From positions 1 to 64,000 of the forward strand of contig NZ_FCOM02000031.1 in assembly GCF_001544695.2 (NCBI RefSeq): 64,000 nucleotides of DNA, given 5' to 3'. This DNA comes from Caballeronia arvi (GTDB lineage: Bacteria; Pseudomonadota; Gammaproteobacteria; Burkholderiales; Burkholderiaceae). The number at the start of each line of letters is the position of its first letter. Position 1 is the first letter of the stretch. Below are positions 1 through 8,150 of the stretch, piece after piece. The position numbers and the translations under genes are program-made. A model generated the notes under the pieces. That model saw nothing but the letters and a program-made list of their open reading frames with translations, was not told where the DNA came from and searched no databases.

Positions 1-75
1 CGCGATCTTCGCGAGCGAACCGCCGAATTTGCCTACCGCCGTACGCGCGGCCGATACGATCACTACGTCAGTCAT
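1..75 (-). CDS. phaA: Acetyl-CoA acetyltransferase (beta-ketothiolase), N-terminus only
   Basis: The first 25 codons are visible before the window ends. They read MTDVVIVSAARTAVGKFGGS and onward, the conserved N-terminus of thiolases (VIVSAARTxxGxFGG). The family condenses two acetyl-CoA to acetoacetyl-CoA, the first step of polyhydroxybutyrate synthesis. The gene lies directly downstream of the PHA synthase on the same strand, which fits the usual Burkholderiaceae phaC-phaA-phaB order. A strong stem-loop sits in the 80-base gap between them. The catalytic Cys and His residues are outside the window. Confidence 0.88.
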   Translation of the reverse strand, partial: MTDVVIVSAARTAVGKFGGSLAKIA

Positions 76-119
76 TTCAGTTTCCTTTTGGCATCGAATG
101 TTAATGCGGCTTGAGACCA

Positions 120-149
120 TGCGATCGTGCGCTCTCACGCACGATCGCA
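120..149 (-). other. Perfect 12-bp stem-loop between phaC and phaA
   Basis: Positions 120-131 and 138-149 are exact reverse complements (TGCGATCGTGCG / CGCACGATCGCA) around a 6-base loop. On the transcribed strand it is not followed by a T-run, so it does not look like an intrinsic terminator. It starts just after the phaC stop codon and ends about 45 bases before the phaA start. A role in mRNA stability or in setting the ratio of synthase to thiolase is inference. Confidence 0.5.
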
Positions 150-155
150 CGCCGT

Positions 156-2198
156 TCAGAAGTCGCGTTCCAAAACGTAGCGGCCGGGTGCGGCCTCGAT
201 CACCGGATACTTCTTCGATCCCTGCGATGCGCCCGGCTTGACCTGCTCGCCCGCGTTCTCCGCGAGCCACTTCGACCAGGTCGGCCACCAGCTTCCGGGA
301 TGCTCCGCCGCGGCGTCGAACCATGCGTCGGGATCGTCGGGCAGACGCTCGTCGGCGCTGTCGATCATCCAGAAGCTGCGCTTGTTCTTCGACGGCGGAT
401 TGATCACGCCCGCGATATGACCCGACGCGCCCAGCACGAACTTCTGCGGGCCCGTGAGAATCGGCGCGGATGCATAGGCCGATTTCCACGGCACGATATG
501 GTCTTCGCGCGAGCCGTAGATGAAGGTCGGCAGCGCGAGGCTCGACAGGTCGATCGACTCGCTGCACACCGTCAGCGCATTCGGGCTCTTCAGCTTGTTC
601 TCGAGATACGTGTTGCGCAGATACCAGACGCACATCGGACCGGGCAGATTTGTCGAATCGCTGTTCCAGAACAGCAGATCGAAGGCCTGCGGCGTGCGTC
701 CCTTGAGATAGTTGTCGACGACGTAGTTCCACACCAGATCGTTCGGACGCAGATACGAGAACGTATTCGCGAACTCGACGCCGCGCATGAGGCCGGCCGG
801 CGCGCCGCCCTTGCCGCCGATCGCCTGCTCGCGCATCTGCACGTGCGCCTCGTCGACGAACACGTCGAGCACGCCGGTGTCGGAGAAGTCGAGCATCGAC
901 GTGAGCAGCGTCATCGATGCGGCCGGCTCTTCACCGCGCGCTTTTGCCACCGCGAGCGCGGTCGCGAGCACCGTCCCGCCGATGCAGAAGCCCAGCGTGT
1001 TGATCTTGTCTTCGCCGCTGATGTCCTGCACGACGCCGATCGTCTCGAGCACACCTTCTTCGACGTAGTCGTCCCACGTCTTGTGCGCGATCGACTGATC
1101 CGCATTGCGCCACGACAGGATGAACACCTGATGCCCTTCTTCGAGCGCATAACGCACGAGCGAGCTTTCCGGCGACAGATCGAGGATGTAGTACTTGTTG
1201 ATACACGGCGGCACGATCAGGAGCGGGCGCGCGTAGACCTTCGGCGCGCGCGGCTTGTACTGGATCAGTTGCAGGAGCTCGTTCTCGTAGACGACCGAGC
1301 CTTCCGTCGACGCAATGTTCTTGCCGACGACAAAGCGCGATTCGTCCGACTGCGAAATCTTGCCGCGCTGCATGTCGTTGAGCAGATTCAGCATGCCCTG
1401 ACGCAGGCTCTCGCCCTTGCTCTCGATGAGCGTCTTTTGCGCTTCGGGATTGAGCGCGAGGAAATTGCTCGGCGCGGCTGCGGCCGCCCATTGCTGCACC
1501 GTAAAACGGATGCGCTCGCGCGTCTTCGGATCGCTCTGCACTGCGTCCGCGAGTTCCTGCAGATAGCGCGCGTTGAGCAGATACCACGCGGCGGTGAACG
1601 CGTACGCGGGCGTGGACTGCCACGAAACATCGGTGAAGCGCCGGTCCTTCAGCGCCGACGGATTGATGGCCTGCGCGCCCGCCTGCTTGAGCAATTCCGA
1701 CGCATCGCGCGAATAGTCGCTCTGCAATTGGTGCAGACGCTCGGGAGGAATTGCCGCAGTCGGAATCTTCGGCAGCGTGGGCAAGCCCTGCATCGCCGCG
1801 CCGAAGCCCGGCATGCTGCTCGCGAGCTTCGCGAATTCCGCGATGCCGTTCATCTTCGTGAGATCGGGCATCTGCGGCATGGCGCCGAGTGTCGGGAATG
1901 CATTTGGGAATGCCGACGGAAATCCGTTGGTGAACGCGCCGAATGCCGCGAACGGCGACGCCGCAGCGCCGGCCGCATCTTTCGCGGTATCGGCGGTGTC
2001 GGCACTAGCGCTATTCGTCTGTTGAGTGAATTTCGCCCATTGCGCGGGATCCGCGACGGAGCGCCACGCGTTCAGCCATTGATCGAACGCTTGCTGCACG
2101 CCTTGCTGTACGCCATTCGTTTCGGCAGATGAGGCTTGAGCCGAAGTGCTGTCGGCGGTACGGGAGCGGGAAGAGGAGGAAGTAGATTTGGAAGCCAT
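156..2198 (-). CDS. phaC: Class I poly(R)-hydroxyalkanoic acid synthase
   Basis: Polymerises (R)-3-hydroxyacyl-CoA into storage polyester on the surface of PHA granules. The lipase-like box GFCIGG is present with the catalytic Cys at about residue 405. The partner Asp is in the SREDHIVPW segment and the His in the GASGHIAGVINPP segment, both near the C-terminus. An N-terminal PhaC domain covers about residues 180-340. At 680 residues it is longer than the roughly 560-630 usual for class I enzymes. The excess is a Ser/Thr/Ala-rich, low-complexity N-terminus followed by a Phe/Pro/Met-rich stretch (about residues 80-150). The start at 2198 is the first ATG and its ribosome binding site is weak. 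The phaA start lies just downstream. A sigma-70-like promoter is found at 2352-2381. Confidence 0.96.
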   Translation of the reverse strand: MASKSTSSSSRSRTADSTSAQASSAETNGVQQGVQQAFDQWLNAWRSVADPAQWAKFTQQTNSASADTADTAKDAAGAAASPFAAFGAFTNGFPSAFPNAFPTLGAMPQMPDLTKMNGIAEFAKLASSMPGFGAAMQGLPTLPKIPTAAIPPERLHQLQSDYSRDASELLKQAGAQAINPSALKDRRFTDVSWQSTPAYAFTAAWYLLNARYLQELADAVQSDPKTRERIRFTVQQWAAAAAPSNFLALNPEAQKTLIESKGESLRQGMLNLLNDMQRGKISQSDESRFVVGKNIASTEGSVVYENELLQLIQYKPRAPKVYARPLLIVPPCINKYYILDLSPESSLVRYALEEGHQVFILSWRNADQSIAHKTWDDYVEEGVLETIGVVQDISGEDKINTLGFCIGGTVLATALAVAKARGEEPAASMTLLTSMLDFSDTGVLDVFVDEAHVQMREQAIGGKGGAPAGLMRGVEFANTFSYLRPNDLVWNYVVDNYLKGRTPQAFDLLFWNSDSTNLPGPMCVWYLRNTYLENKLKSPNALTVCSESIDLSSLALPTFIYGSREDHIVPWKSAYASAPILTGPQKFVLGASGHIAGVINPPSKNKRSFWMIDSADERLPDDPDAWFDAAAEHPGSWWPTWSKWLAENAGEQVKPGASQGSKKYPVIEAAPGRYVLERDF

Positions 2199-2526
2199 AC
2201 CCGCTTTTGACCTGTGAGTCTCGTAAGACCTGGATTGCTAATGCAGGCATCGCCGGGCTTTCCTGACCAGCGCGCAAGTGTTGGTGCGCCTTATGCGCGC
2301 GGCAAGAAGAAGCCTTGCTACGCCGTGCCCGATTGAATGAATTCCGGGAACATTCTTGCTCCAGGATGTCAGGCATGTCAATGCTTCGTCCCGATTTTGC
2401 CGCAGCGCGGTATTTTTTTAATTATCGTTTTCCCCCATGCGAAATATTGCATTCACAAAGGGGGTTCGTCATAGGCAAGAAATGATTGTCGGGTAGCATC
2501 CGACACCACTGCTCGACTGCCGACGG
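2199..2526. other. Intergenic region between pgeF and phaC
   Basis: No gene is supported in these 328 bases. The phaC-proximal half holds a candidate phaC promoter (2352-2381) and a leader of roughly 150 bases. The pgeF-proximal half contains an AT-rich run around 2413-2426 and an imperfect C5/G5 inverted repeat near 2434-2464. That repeat might end pgeF transcription, but it lacks a clean U-tract. Confidence 0.5.
2352..2381 (-). promoter_or_regulatory. Candidate sigma-70 promoter of phaC
   Basis: On the minus strand a consensus -35 TTGACA (2376-2381) is followed after 18 bases by AAGAAT (2352-2357), a four-of-six match to the -10 consensus. Transcription would start near 2345 and give a leader of about 150 bases before phaC. 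This would let phaC-phaA be transcribed independently of pgeF. Confidence 0.5.
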
Positions 2527-3363
2527 TCAATCGGCGAGCCAGATCATCGCCGCCATGCGGCCGGTCACGCGGTCGCGGCGATACGAGTAGAACCGCGTCT
2601 TTTCCGTCACCGTGCAGTGCGTGCCGCCGTGGATGCGTGCGGCGTCGACGCCCAGGTCCGCGAGGCGCAGACGCGCAAGCGCGTAGATGTCCGCGAAGTA
2701 TTTGGCCGGCACGCCGCCCGCGGCCCTGAACGCCGCGTTCGTCGCGTCGCGCCGATCGGGCTGCGCGGCCGCGGCAAACGCATCGAGCACGTCCTCGCCC
2801 ACTTCGAACGCGGCCGGGCCGATCGCCGGCCCGAGAAAGGCGTTGAGCTTCGACGCCGGCACGCCCGCGAGCGCCGCGACGCGCTCGCCCGTCTTCTCGA
2901 TGATGCCGCCGGCCAGCCCGCGCCAGCCCGCGTGCGCGGCGCCGACCGCGCGGCCTTCGTCGTCGCAGAAGAGCACGGGCAGGCAATCCGCTGTCATCAC
3001 GACGCACACGACGCCCGCGCGGTCGGTCACGCTCGCGTCGGCGCGCGTGCGCTCTCCCTGCGCGAGGCGATCGATGACCGCGTGCGCGTTCTCGACCTGA
3101 GTGCCGTGGATCTGTTCGAGCCACGCGGCATGGCGCGAGGCCGTCAAAGCGAGCGCGCGGCGGCGGTTCTCACGCACGGCGTCCGGCCCATCGCCCGATG
3201 AAAAGCCGAGATTGAGCCCGCCCGCACTGGGCGCGCCGCCATCGAACGGCGCGATGCTCACGCCGCCCGCGCGCGTCGTGACGAACGCCCGCACGCGCGG
3301 CGACACGCTCCATCGCGGCCAGAGACAGTCCTTCGATTGCAGATCGGCGGCGTTGCTGGTCAT
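2527..3363 (-). CDS. pgeF: Peptidoglycan editing factor, laccase-domain (YfiH/PgeF) protein
   Basis: Member of the multicopper-like 'polyphenol oxidase' YfiH family. In E. coli the homologue removes mis-incorporated amino acids (for example L-Ser in place of L-Ala) from peptidoglycan precursors; other members have purine nucleosidase activity. The family metal/active-site set is visible: His86 (EQIHGTQV), Cys127 (TADCLPV) and His144 (AAHAGWRG). The C-terminal GGTHCT...FYSYRRD segment, typical of the family, is also intact. Length is 278 residues, slightly above the usual 240-260. Its ATG overlaps the rluD stop as ATGA, so translation is probably coupled to rluD. The physiological substrate cannot be read from sequence. 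Confidence 0.9.
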   Translation of the reverse strand: MTSNAADLQSKDCLWPRWSVSPRVRAFVTTRAGGVSIAPFDGGAPSAGGLNLGFSSGDGPDAVRENRRRALALTASRHAAWLEQIHGTQVENAHAVIDRLAQGERTRADASVTDRAGVVCVVMTADCLPVLFCDDEGRAVGAAHAGWRGLAGGIIEKTGERVAALAGVPASKLNAFLGPAIGPAAFEVGEDVLDAFAAAAQPDRRDATNAAFRAAGGVPAKYFADIYALARLRLADLGVDAARIHGGTHCTVTEKTRFYSYRRDRVTGRMAAMIWLAD

Positions 3364-4535
3364 GCTTCGTTGTCCTCGTCCTCGTCGTCTTCGTATTCTT
3401 CGTCGTCCCAGTCCGCTTCGCCCTCACCCATTTCGTGGGCTTGCGCGAAGTCATCGTCTTCGTCGAATTCGATGTCCTCGTCCTGCCCGAAGCCGAGCTC
3501 CGCGGCGAGCGTCGCGAGGTCTTCCGGCACGTCCGCGCGCCAATGCACGTCCTTGCCGGTCGCGGGATGTATCAGGCCGAGCCGCCACGCGTGCAGCGCC
3601 TGGCGCGCGAATCCGTTGGGCAGCGGCGTCACCGAGCGCCTGCCGCGCACGTGCCCGTACACGGGATCGCCGAGCAGCGGATGCCCGGCGTGCGCGCAAT
3701 GCACGCGAATCTGATGCGTGCGGCCGGTTTCCAGATCGCAGTGAATGGCGCTGACCGGCTGGCCGTGCCACGTCGTGCGGTCGATCGTCTTGAAGTGCGT
3801 GCGCGCGGGCTTCCCCGACGCGCTCTGCACGACCGCCATGCGCGTGCGCTCGCGCGGATCGCGGCCGATCGGCGCGTCGATCGTGCCTTCGTCACGCATA
3901 TTGCCCCACACGAACGCGACGTAGCGGCGCTTCACCGTGCGCGCCTGCAACTGACGCACGAGGTCGGTCTGCGCCTCGAGCGTGCGCGCGACGACCATCA
4001 GCCCGGAGGTTTCCTTGTCCAGCCGATGCACGATGCCCGCGCGCGGCAGGCCGGCGGCCGCATCGCCGTAACGATGCAAAAGACCGTTGAGCAGCGTGCC
4101 GCTCCAGTTGCCCGCCGCCGGATGCACGACCATGCCAGCGGGCTTGTTGATGACGACGAGCGTGTCGTCCTCATACACGATATGCAGCGGCACGGCTTCC
4201 GGCGCAAATGCGAGCTGCTCGGGCAGCAGGTCCGGCACCAGGGTGATCGTGGCGCCTAGCGGTACGGGCTGACGCACCTTCGCGAGCGCGCCGTCGACGA
4301 GCACGCGGCCTTCCTCGATCCAGCCCTGCATGCGATTGCGCGAGAATTCGGGGAAGATTTTGGCGAGCACCTTGTCGAGCCGCTCGCCCGCGAGCGCATC
4401 GGGCACGCGCGCCTCGCGCGGCGCTTCGCGGCCCTCGGCGGCGGCGGATTCGGCGGACGCTGAGTCGTCGCCGGTGGCGCATCGGCTATAATCTTTGAGT
4501 TGGTCTTTGGTACGACGAGTACTTGAGCGGGTCAT
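3360..4535 (-). CDS. rluD: 23S rRNA pseudouridine(1911/1915/1917) synthase
   Basis: Converts uridines in helix 69 of 23S rRNA to pseudouridine. An S4 RNA-binding domain covers about residues 48-100. The RluA-type catalytic domain follows, with the signature HRLDKETSG at 170-178 and catalytic Asp173. The ATG at 4535 was chosen because it leads into an MTRSSTRR start typical of the family. The open frame upstream runs back to 4619 and would approach the divergent bamD. An unusual last stretch of about 45 residues is dominated by Asp and Glu (from about 3500 down to 3363). The stop overlaps the pgeF start. RluD followed by PgeF is a widespread proteobacterial pair. Confidence 0.93.
   Translation of the reverse strand: MTRSSTRRTKDQLKDYSRCATGDDSASAESAAAEGREAPREARVPDALAGERLDKVLAKIFPEFSRNRMQGWIEEGRVLVDGALAKVRQPVPLGATITLVPDLLPEQLAFAPEAVPLHIVYEDDTLVVINKPAGMVVHPAAGNWSGTLLNGLLHRYGDAAAGLPRAGIVHRLDKETSGLMVVARTLEAQTDLVRQLQARTVKRRYVAFVWGNMRDEGTIDAPIGRDPRERTRMAVVQSASGKPARTHFKTIDRTTWHGQPVSAIHCDLETGRTHQIRVHCAHAGHPLLGDPVYGHVRGRRSVTPLPNGFARQALHAWRLGLIHPATGKDVHWRADVPEDLATLAAELGFGQDEDIEFDEDDDFAQAHEMGEGEADWDDEEYEDDEDEDNEA
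4487..4492 (+). promoter_or_regulatory. Candidate -10 element for bamD
   Basis: A perfect TATAAT lies inside the 5' end of rluD, on the opposite strand, about 154 bases upstream of the bamD start. No good -35 match is seen at 16-18 bases. It is suggestive only, but it is the single consensus -10 in the divergent region. Confidence 0.35.
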
Positions 4536-4645
4536 TTGAACGAGAATTCGGCGGCAAGAAGCGGGCATGAAGCGGCAAGCCGCGCCGGAAATACAGCTAC
4601 AACAGCGAAGAATCTGCAAGAATCAGCCAGGAACAGCAAGCACTG

Positions 4646-5479
4646 ATGCGAGCCTTCAACACCATTCATCACTCGATGCGTCAATCGATCAAGTATCTGG
4701 CGCTGGCCGCGAGCGTCGCCATCGTCACGGCCTGTCACGGCCTGCCCGAGAAGACCGACGAAACGGCAACGTGGAACAACAACAAATTATATACGGAGGC
4801 TCAGGACGCGCTGTCCGGCAGCGACTGGGGCAAGTGCGCCAAGTACTTCGAAGCGCTCGAGGGCCGCGACCCGTTCGGCCATTTCGCGCAGCAGGCGCAG
4901 ATCAACGTCGCGTACTGCTACTGGAAGGACAGCGAAACCGCTTCCGCCGACCAGGCCATCGACCGTTTCATCAAGCTGCACCCGGATCATCCCGAGATCG
5001 CGTATGCGTACTATCTCAAGGGCATGATCCACTTCAACGACGACCTCGGACTCTTCGGCCGCTTCTCCGGTCAGGACATGAGCGAGCGCGATCCGAAGTC
5101 GCTGCGCGAGTCCTATGACGCGTTCAAGATCGTCGTCGACAAGTATCCGCAAAGCAAGTACGCGCCCGACGCCGCGCAGCGCATGCGCTATATCGTGAAC
5201 GCGCTCGCATCGCACGAAGTTCACGCGGCGGATTATTACTATCGCCGTGGCGCGTATGTGGCCGCGATCAACCGCGCACAGCTCGCGATCCGTGAGTACA
5301 GGAACGCGCCGGCGACGGAAGATGCGCTGCACATCATGATGCTGTCGTACGAGAAGCTCGATCAGCCGCAACTCGCCGACGACACCAAGCGCGTGCTCGC
5401 CGCAACGTTCCCGGACAGCCCGTATGTGACGGGCAAGCGCCGCGCGAACGCAGACAAGCCCTGGTATCAGATCTGGTAA
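4646..5479 (+). CDS. bamD: Outer membrane protein assembly factor BamD (ComL lipoprotein)
   Basis: Essential lipoprotein of the BAM complex that inserts beta-barrel proteins into the outer membrane. The signal peptide ends in a lipobox-like VTAC with lipidated Cys30 when counted from this start. TPR-like repeats follow, covering the rest of the 277 residues (YFEALEGRDPFG, AIDRFIKLHPDHPE, AFKIVVDKYPQSKYAPDA). The ATG at 4646 has AGGAA upstream. The ATG ten codons later (4676) would also keep the signal peptide and cannot be excluded. It is transcribed divergently from rluD and ends at a strong bidirectional terminator. Confidence 0.95.
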   Translation: MRAFNTIHHSMRQSIKYLALAASVAIVTACHGLPEKTDETATWNNNKLYTEAQDALSGSDWGKCAKYFEALEGRDPFGHFAQQAQINVAYCYWKDSETASADQAIDRFIKLHPDHPEIAYAYYLKGMIHFNDDLGLFGRFSGQDMSERDPKSLRESYDAFKIVVDKYPQSKYAPDAAQRMRYIVNALASHEVHAADYYYRRGAYVAAINRAQLAIREYRNAPATEDALHIMMLSYEKLDQPQLADDTKRVLAATFPDSPYVTGKRRANADKPWYQIW

Positions 5480-5493
5480 GTCAGGCGCAAAGA

Positions 5494-5530
5494 AAAAACG
5501 GCCGGTTCACACATGACCGGCCGTTTTTTT
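5494..5530. terminator. Bidirectional intrinsic terminator between bamD and dinG
   Basis: An inverted repeat ACGGCCGGT / ACCGGCCGT with a 9-base loop is flanked by A6 on one side and T7 on the other. It can terminate both the plus-strand bamD and the minus-strand dinG, which converge here. Confidence 0.9.
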
Positions 5531-5559
5531 GCAGCGATGAATAGTCAGGATTCCGATCC

Positions 5560-7788
5560 TTATTCCGCCAGCTCCGTTTTCCATTTCGCCGCATCGGTGA
5601 AAAATTCGCGCACCACGTCCAGTTCGCGCGTGCGCTTGAACGGCGGCAGGCTTTGCCAGATGCGCCGGCCGTAGGGTTTTTCGACGAGCCGCGTGTCGCA
5701 AATCATCAGCACGCCGCGATCCGTTTCCGCGCGAATCAGACGCCCCGCGCCCTGCTTGAGCGTGATGACCGCCTGCGGCAACTGATGCACGGCGAACGGG
5801 CTCAAGCCCTTCTTGGTAAGCGCATCGAGGCGCGCGGCGAGCACGGGATCGTCGGGCGGCGCGAACGGCAATTTGTCGATGACGACGAGCGAAAGCGCAT
5901 CGCCCCGCACGTCGACGCCTTCCCAGAAGCTTTGACTGCCCACGAGAATCGCGTTGCCGTAAGCGCGGAAACGATCGAGCAGTTCGGTGCGGCTCGCGTC
6001 GCCCTGCACGAGCAGCGGATTGTCCCAGCCACGCCGCTCGATCACATCGCGCATACGCGTGGCGATGCGATCGACCGCGCGCAGCGTCGTGCACAGCACG
6101 AATACGCCGCCGCCCGCCGCTTCGATGACCGGCAGCGCCGCTTCGAACACGGCATCGGTGAACTGCGGCGACGAAGGCTGCGGCAGATTGCGCGGCACAT
6201 AAAGCAAACCTTGCGACGGGTAATCGAACGGGCTTGGCAGAGTCATCGAACGGCGCGCGTTCAGCCCCATCTGCGCCGCGTAATGCGTGAAGTCGCCACG
6301 CACGGAAAGCGTCGCCGACGTGAAAATCCACGCGCGCGGCACGCCCGCGCGCTGCTTGGCGAAGATGGGCGCGACCGACAGCGGCGTCTCGTGCAACTGG
6401 ACCGTATGCGAGAAGACCTCGATCCAGCGCACCATTTCGTTCGGCTCTTCCTTCGCGGCCTCTTTCGCGACGTCTTCATCGGCGACGACCGCGCGCTCGA
6501 GCGACGTCGGCGGCGTGGTCCAGCCCGCGAGCAGGTCTTGCAACTCGCGCGCGCGGCGCACCAGCGCCTGCAGCGATTCCGCGCGCTCCGCATGCGAACC
6601 GAGCGCGGACGCCAACGCCTCGAGATGCGTTTCGAGCGTGTCGAGCGCTTCGAAGAGCGGATGGCCGTCCGGCAACTGGCCGAGCGACAGACGCACCGAA
6701 TCTTCCTTGAACGCGAGCCGCACGTCGCGCGCAGCGCGTTCCAGCGCGGCGCCGAGCTTGGTCCAGTCGGCGGCGTCGCGCGCGTGCGAAAGACCTTCGG
6801 CGACCGTATCGCGCGCGAGTTCGAGCAGTTGCGTCGTCGAAAGCGTCTCGCCGAAGAAGAGCGTCGCCGTCTCGGGCAACTGATGCGCTTCATCGAAGAT
6901 GATCGTGTTCGCCATCGGCAGGAGTTCGGCCATGCCGGTGTCGCGCAGCATGACATCGGCGAAGAACAGGTGATGATTCACCACGACGATGTCAGCCTGC
7001 TGCGCCTCCTTGCGCGCCTGCATCACGAAGCATTCCTTGTACTGCGGGCATTCCTGGCCGAGACAGTTGTCCCGCGTGGACGTGACCATCGGCCAGACCG
7101 GGGAATTCTCCGGCACGCTCGCGAGTTCGGCCTTGTCGCCGGTGCGCGTGATCTTCGCGAAACGAATGATCTCCTGCAGATGCGACGTGTCTTGGCGCGA
7201 CGGCAGGCGGCCGTTGTCGGCGGTGCGCTCCAGGTAGTAGTGGCACAGGTAGTTGGCGCGGCCCTTCAGCATCGCGACCGACACCGGCACGGCGAGCGCG
7301 TCGCGCACCGTGGGAATGTCGCGCTGAAAGAGCTGATCCTGCAGATGCTTCGTGCCGGTCGAAACGATGACTTTGCCGCCCCACAGCATCGCCGGAACGA
7401 GATAGGCATAGGTTTTGCCCGTACCCGTGCCGGCCTCGACGATGAGCGTGTTCTCTCCGCCGTCGATGGCCGTCTTCGCCGTCGCGATGCCGATGTCTTC
7501 CGCCGGCTGCTCTTCCGGCGCGTAGGGCTTGTCCGACGGGCCGAGCTTGCGCGCGGGGCGGCGCTGCGCCTCGAACATCGCGGGCTCGGGCATTGCGCGG
7601 CCGGACGCTTCCATCGCGGCCGCGACCGAGCGCGCCATTTCGATCTGCGACGCGCGCGAGCGATAACCATCGATCGCGCGCGCGAGCAGGCCTTCTGCGG
7701 AGAAGATGGCGTCGAGCTCGGCGCTGCGCTTGTTCGTCAGCGCGGGCGACGTGTTCGCGTCGTCGCTGGTGTGTGAGGGTGAGTTCAA
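5560..7788 (-). CDS. dinG: ATP-dependent DNA helicase of the DinG/YoaA (XPD-like) family
   Basis: Superfamily 2 helicase of the XPD type, 742 residues, expected to unwind DNA 5'-3' during repair or R-loop removal. Walker A is EAGTGTGKT at about 118-126 and the DEAH box lies in IIFDEAHQLPE. Four Cys that could hold an Fe-S cluster are visible: one in the YLCHYY segment and three in NCLGQECPQYKEC. The C-terminal helicase motif VI (GAGRLIRAETDRGV) is intact. The only plausible start is a TTG at 7788, because the next Met is inside the conserved N-terminal region. It might be better named yoaA; the sequence alone does not decide. Confidence 0.9.
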   Translation of the reverse strand: MNSPSHTSDDANTSPALTNKRSAELDAIFSAEGLLARAIDGYRSRASQIEMARSVAAAMEASGRAMPEPAMFEAQRRPARKLGPSDKPYAPEEQPAEDIGIATAKTAIDGGENTLIVEAGTGTGKTYAYLVPAMLWGGKVIVSTGTKHLQDQLFQRDIPTVRDALAVPVSVAMLKGRANYLCHYYLERTADNGRLPSRQDTSHLQEIIRFAKITRTGDKAELASVPENSPVWPMVTSTRDNCLGQECPQYKECFVMQARKEAQQADIVVVNHHLFFADVMLRDTGMAELLPMANTIIFDEAHQLPETATLFFGETLSTTQLLELARDTVAEGLSHARDAADWTKLGAALERAARDVRLAFKEDSVRLSLGQLPDGHPLFEALDTLETHLEALASALGSHAERAESLQALVRRARELQDLLAGWTTPPTSLERAVVADEDVAKEAAKEEPNEMVRWIEVFSHTVQLHETPLSVAPIFAKQRAGVPRAWIFTSATLSVRGDFTHYAAQMGLNARRSMTLPSPFDYPSQGLLYVPRNLPQPSSPQFTDAVFEAALPVIEAAGGGVFVLCTTLRAVDRIATRMRDVIERRGWDNPLLVQGDASRTELLDRFRAYGNAILVGSQSFWEGVDVRGDALSLVVIDKLPFAPPDDPVLAARLDALTKKGLSPFAVHQLPQAVITLKQGAGRLIRAETDRGVLMICDTRLVEKPYGRRIWQSLPPFKRTRELDVVREFFTDAAKWKTELAE

Positions 7789-7853
7789 GGCGTGCTAAAT
7801 CCTGCGGGTTTCGGCGCGGTCGAATGCGAAATGCCGACGCCGGTGCCCGGCGT

Positions 7854-8087
7854 TCAATGCGCGTCCGAGTCCAGCTGCAATTGCAGCAGGAGAATGGTGT
7901 CCTTCACCTTGAGCTTGCGCTTCTTCAGGCGCCTCAGTTCCAGGTCGTCGATGCCGGACATTTTGTTGATCAGCGTGTCCAGACTGTGATGCTCTTCCTG
8001 CAATTGCGCGATACGATCGCGAAGCACGGCGGCATCCGTGGCGGGTTGTCGGGGTGCGCGAGGGAACTCACTTAAGCGCTGCTGCAT
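7854..8087 (-). CDS. YdcH family protein (DUF465)
   Basis: Small 77-residue protein with a predicted coiled coil of the DUF465 type (LRDRIAQLQEEHHSLDTLI ... LRRLKKRKLKVKD). The LKKRKLKLKD-like C-terminal signature is characteristic of this family. Function is unknown; family members are short cytosolic helical hairpins. A near-perfect ribosome binding site (AAGGAGG) sits just before the ATG, so this small gene is very likely real and well translated. It lies between the secreted coiled-coil gene and dinG on the same strand. Confidence 0.88.
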   Translation of the reverse strand: MQQRLSEFPRAPRQPATDAAVLRDRIAQLQEEHHSLDTLINKMSGIDDLELRRLKKRKLKVKDTILLLQLQLDSDAH

Positions 8088-8150
8088 GCTCGCCTCCTTT
8101 CATCCTCTTTCGCTCGGGCTTGCCCGGCTCGCGCGGCGAGCCTGCCTGCC

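Noticed and set aside
111..2132. 673-residue plus-strand frame opposite phaC
   Set aside because: No family features, and phaC on the minus strand has its catalytic residues in order.
5653..7776. 707-residue plus-strand frame opposite the dinG helicase gene
   Set aside because: Composition is Arg/His-rich, with no motif; the minus-strand helicase motifs are unambiguous.
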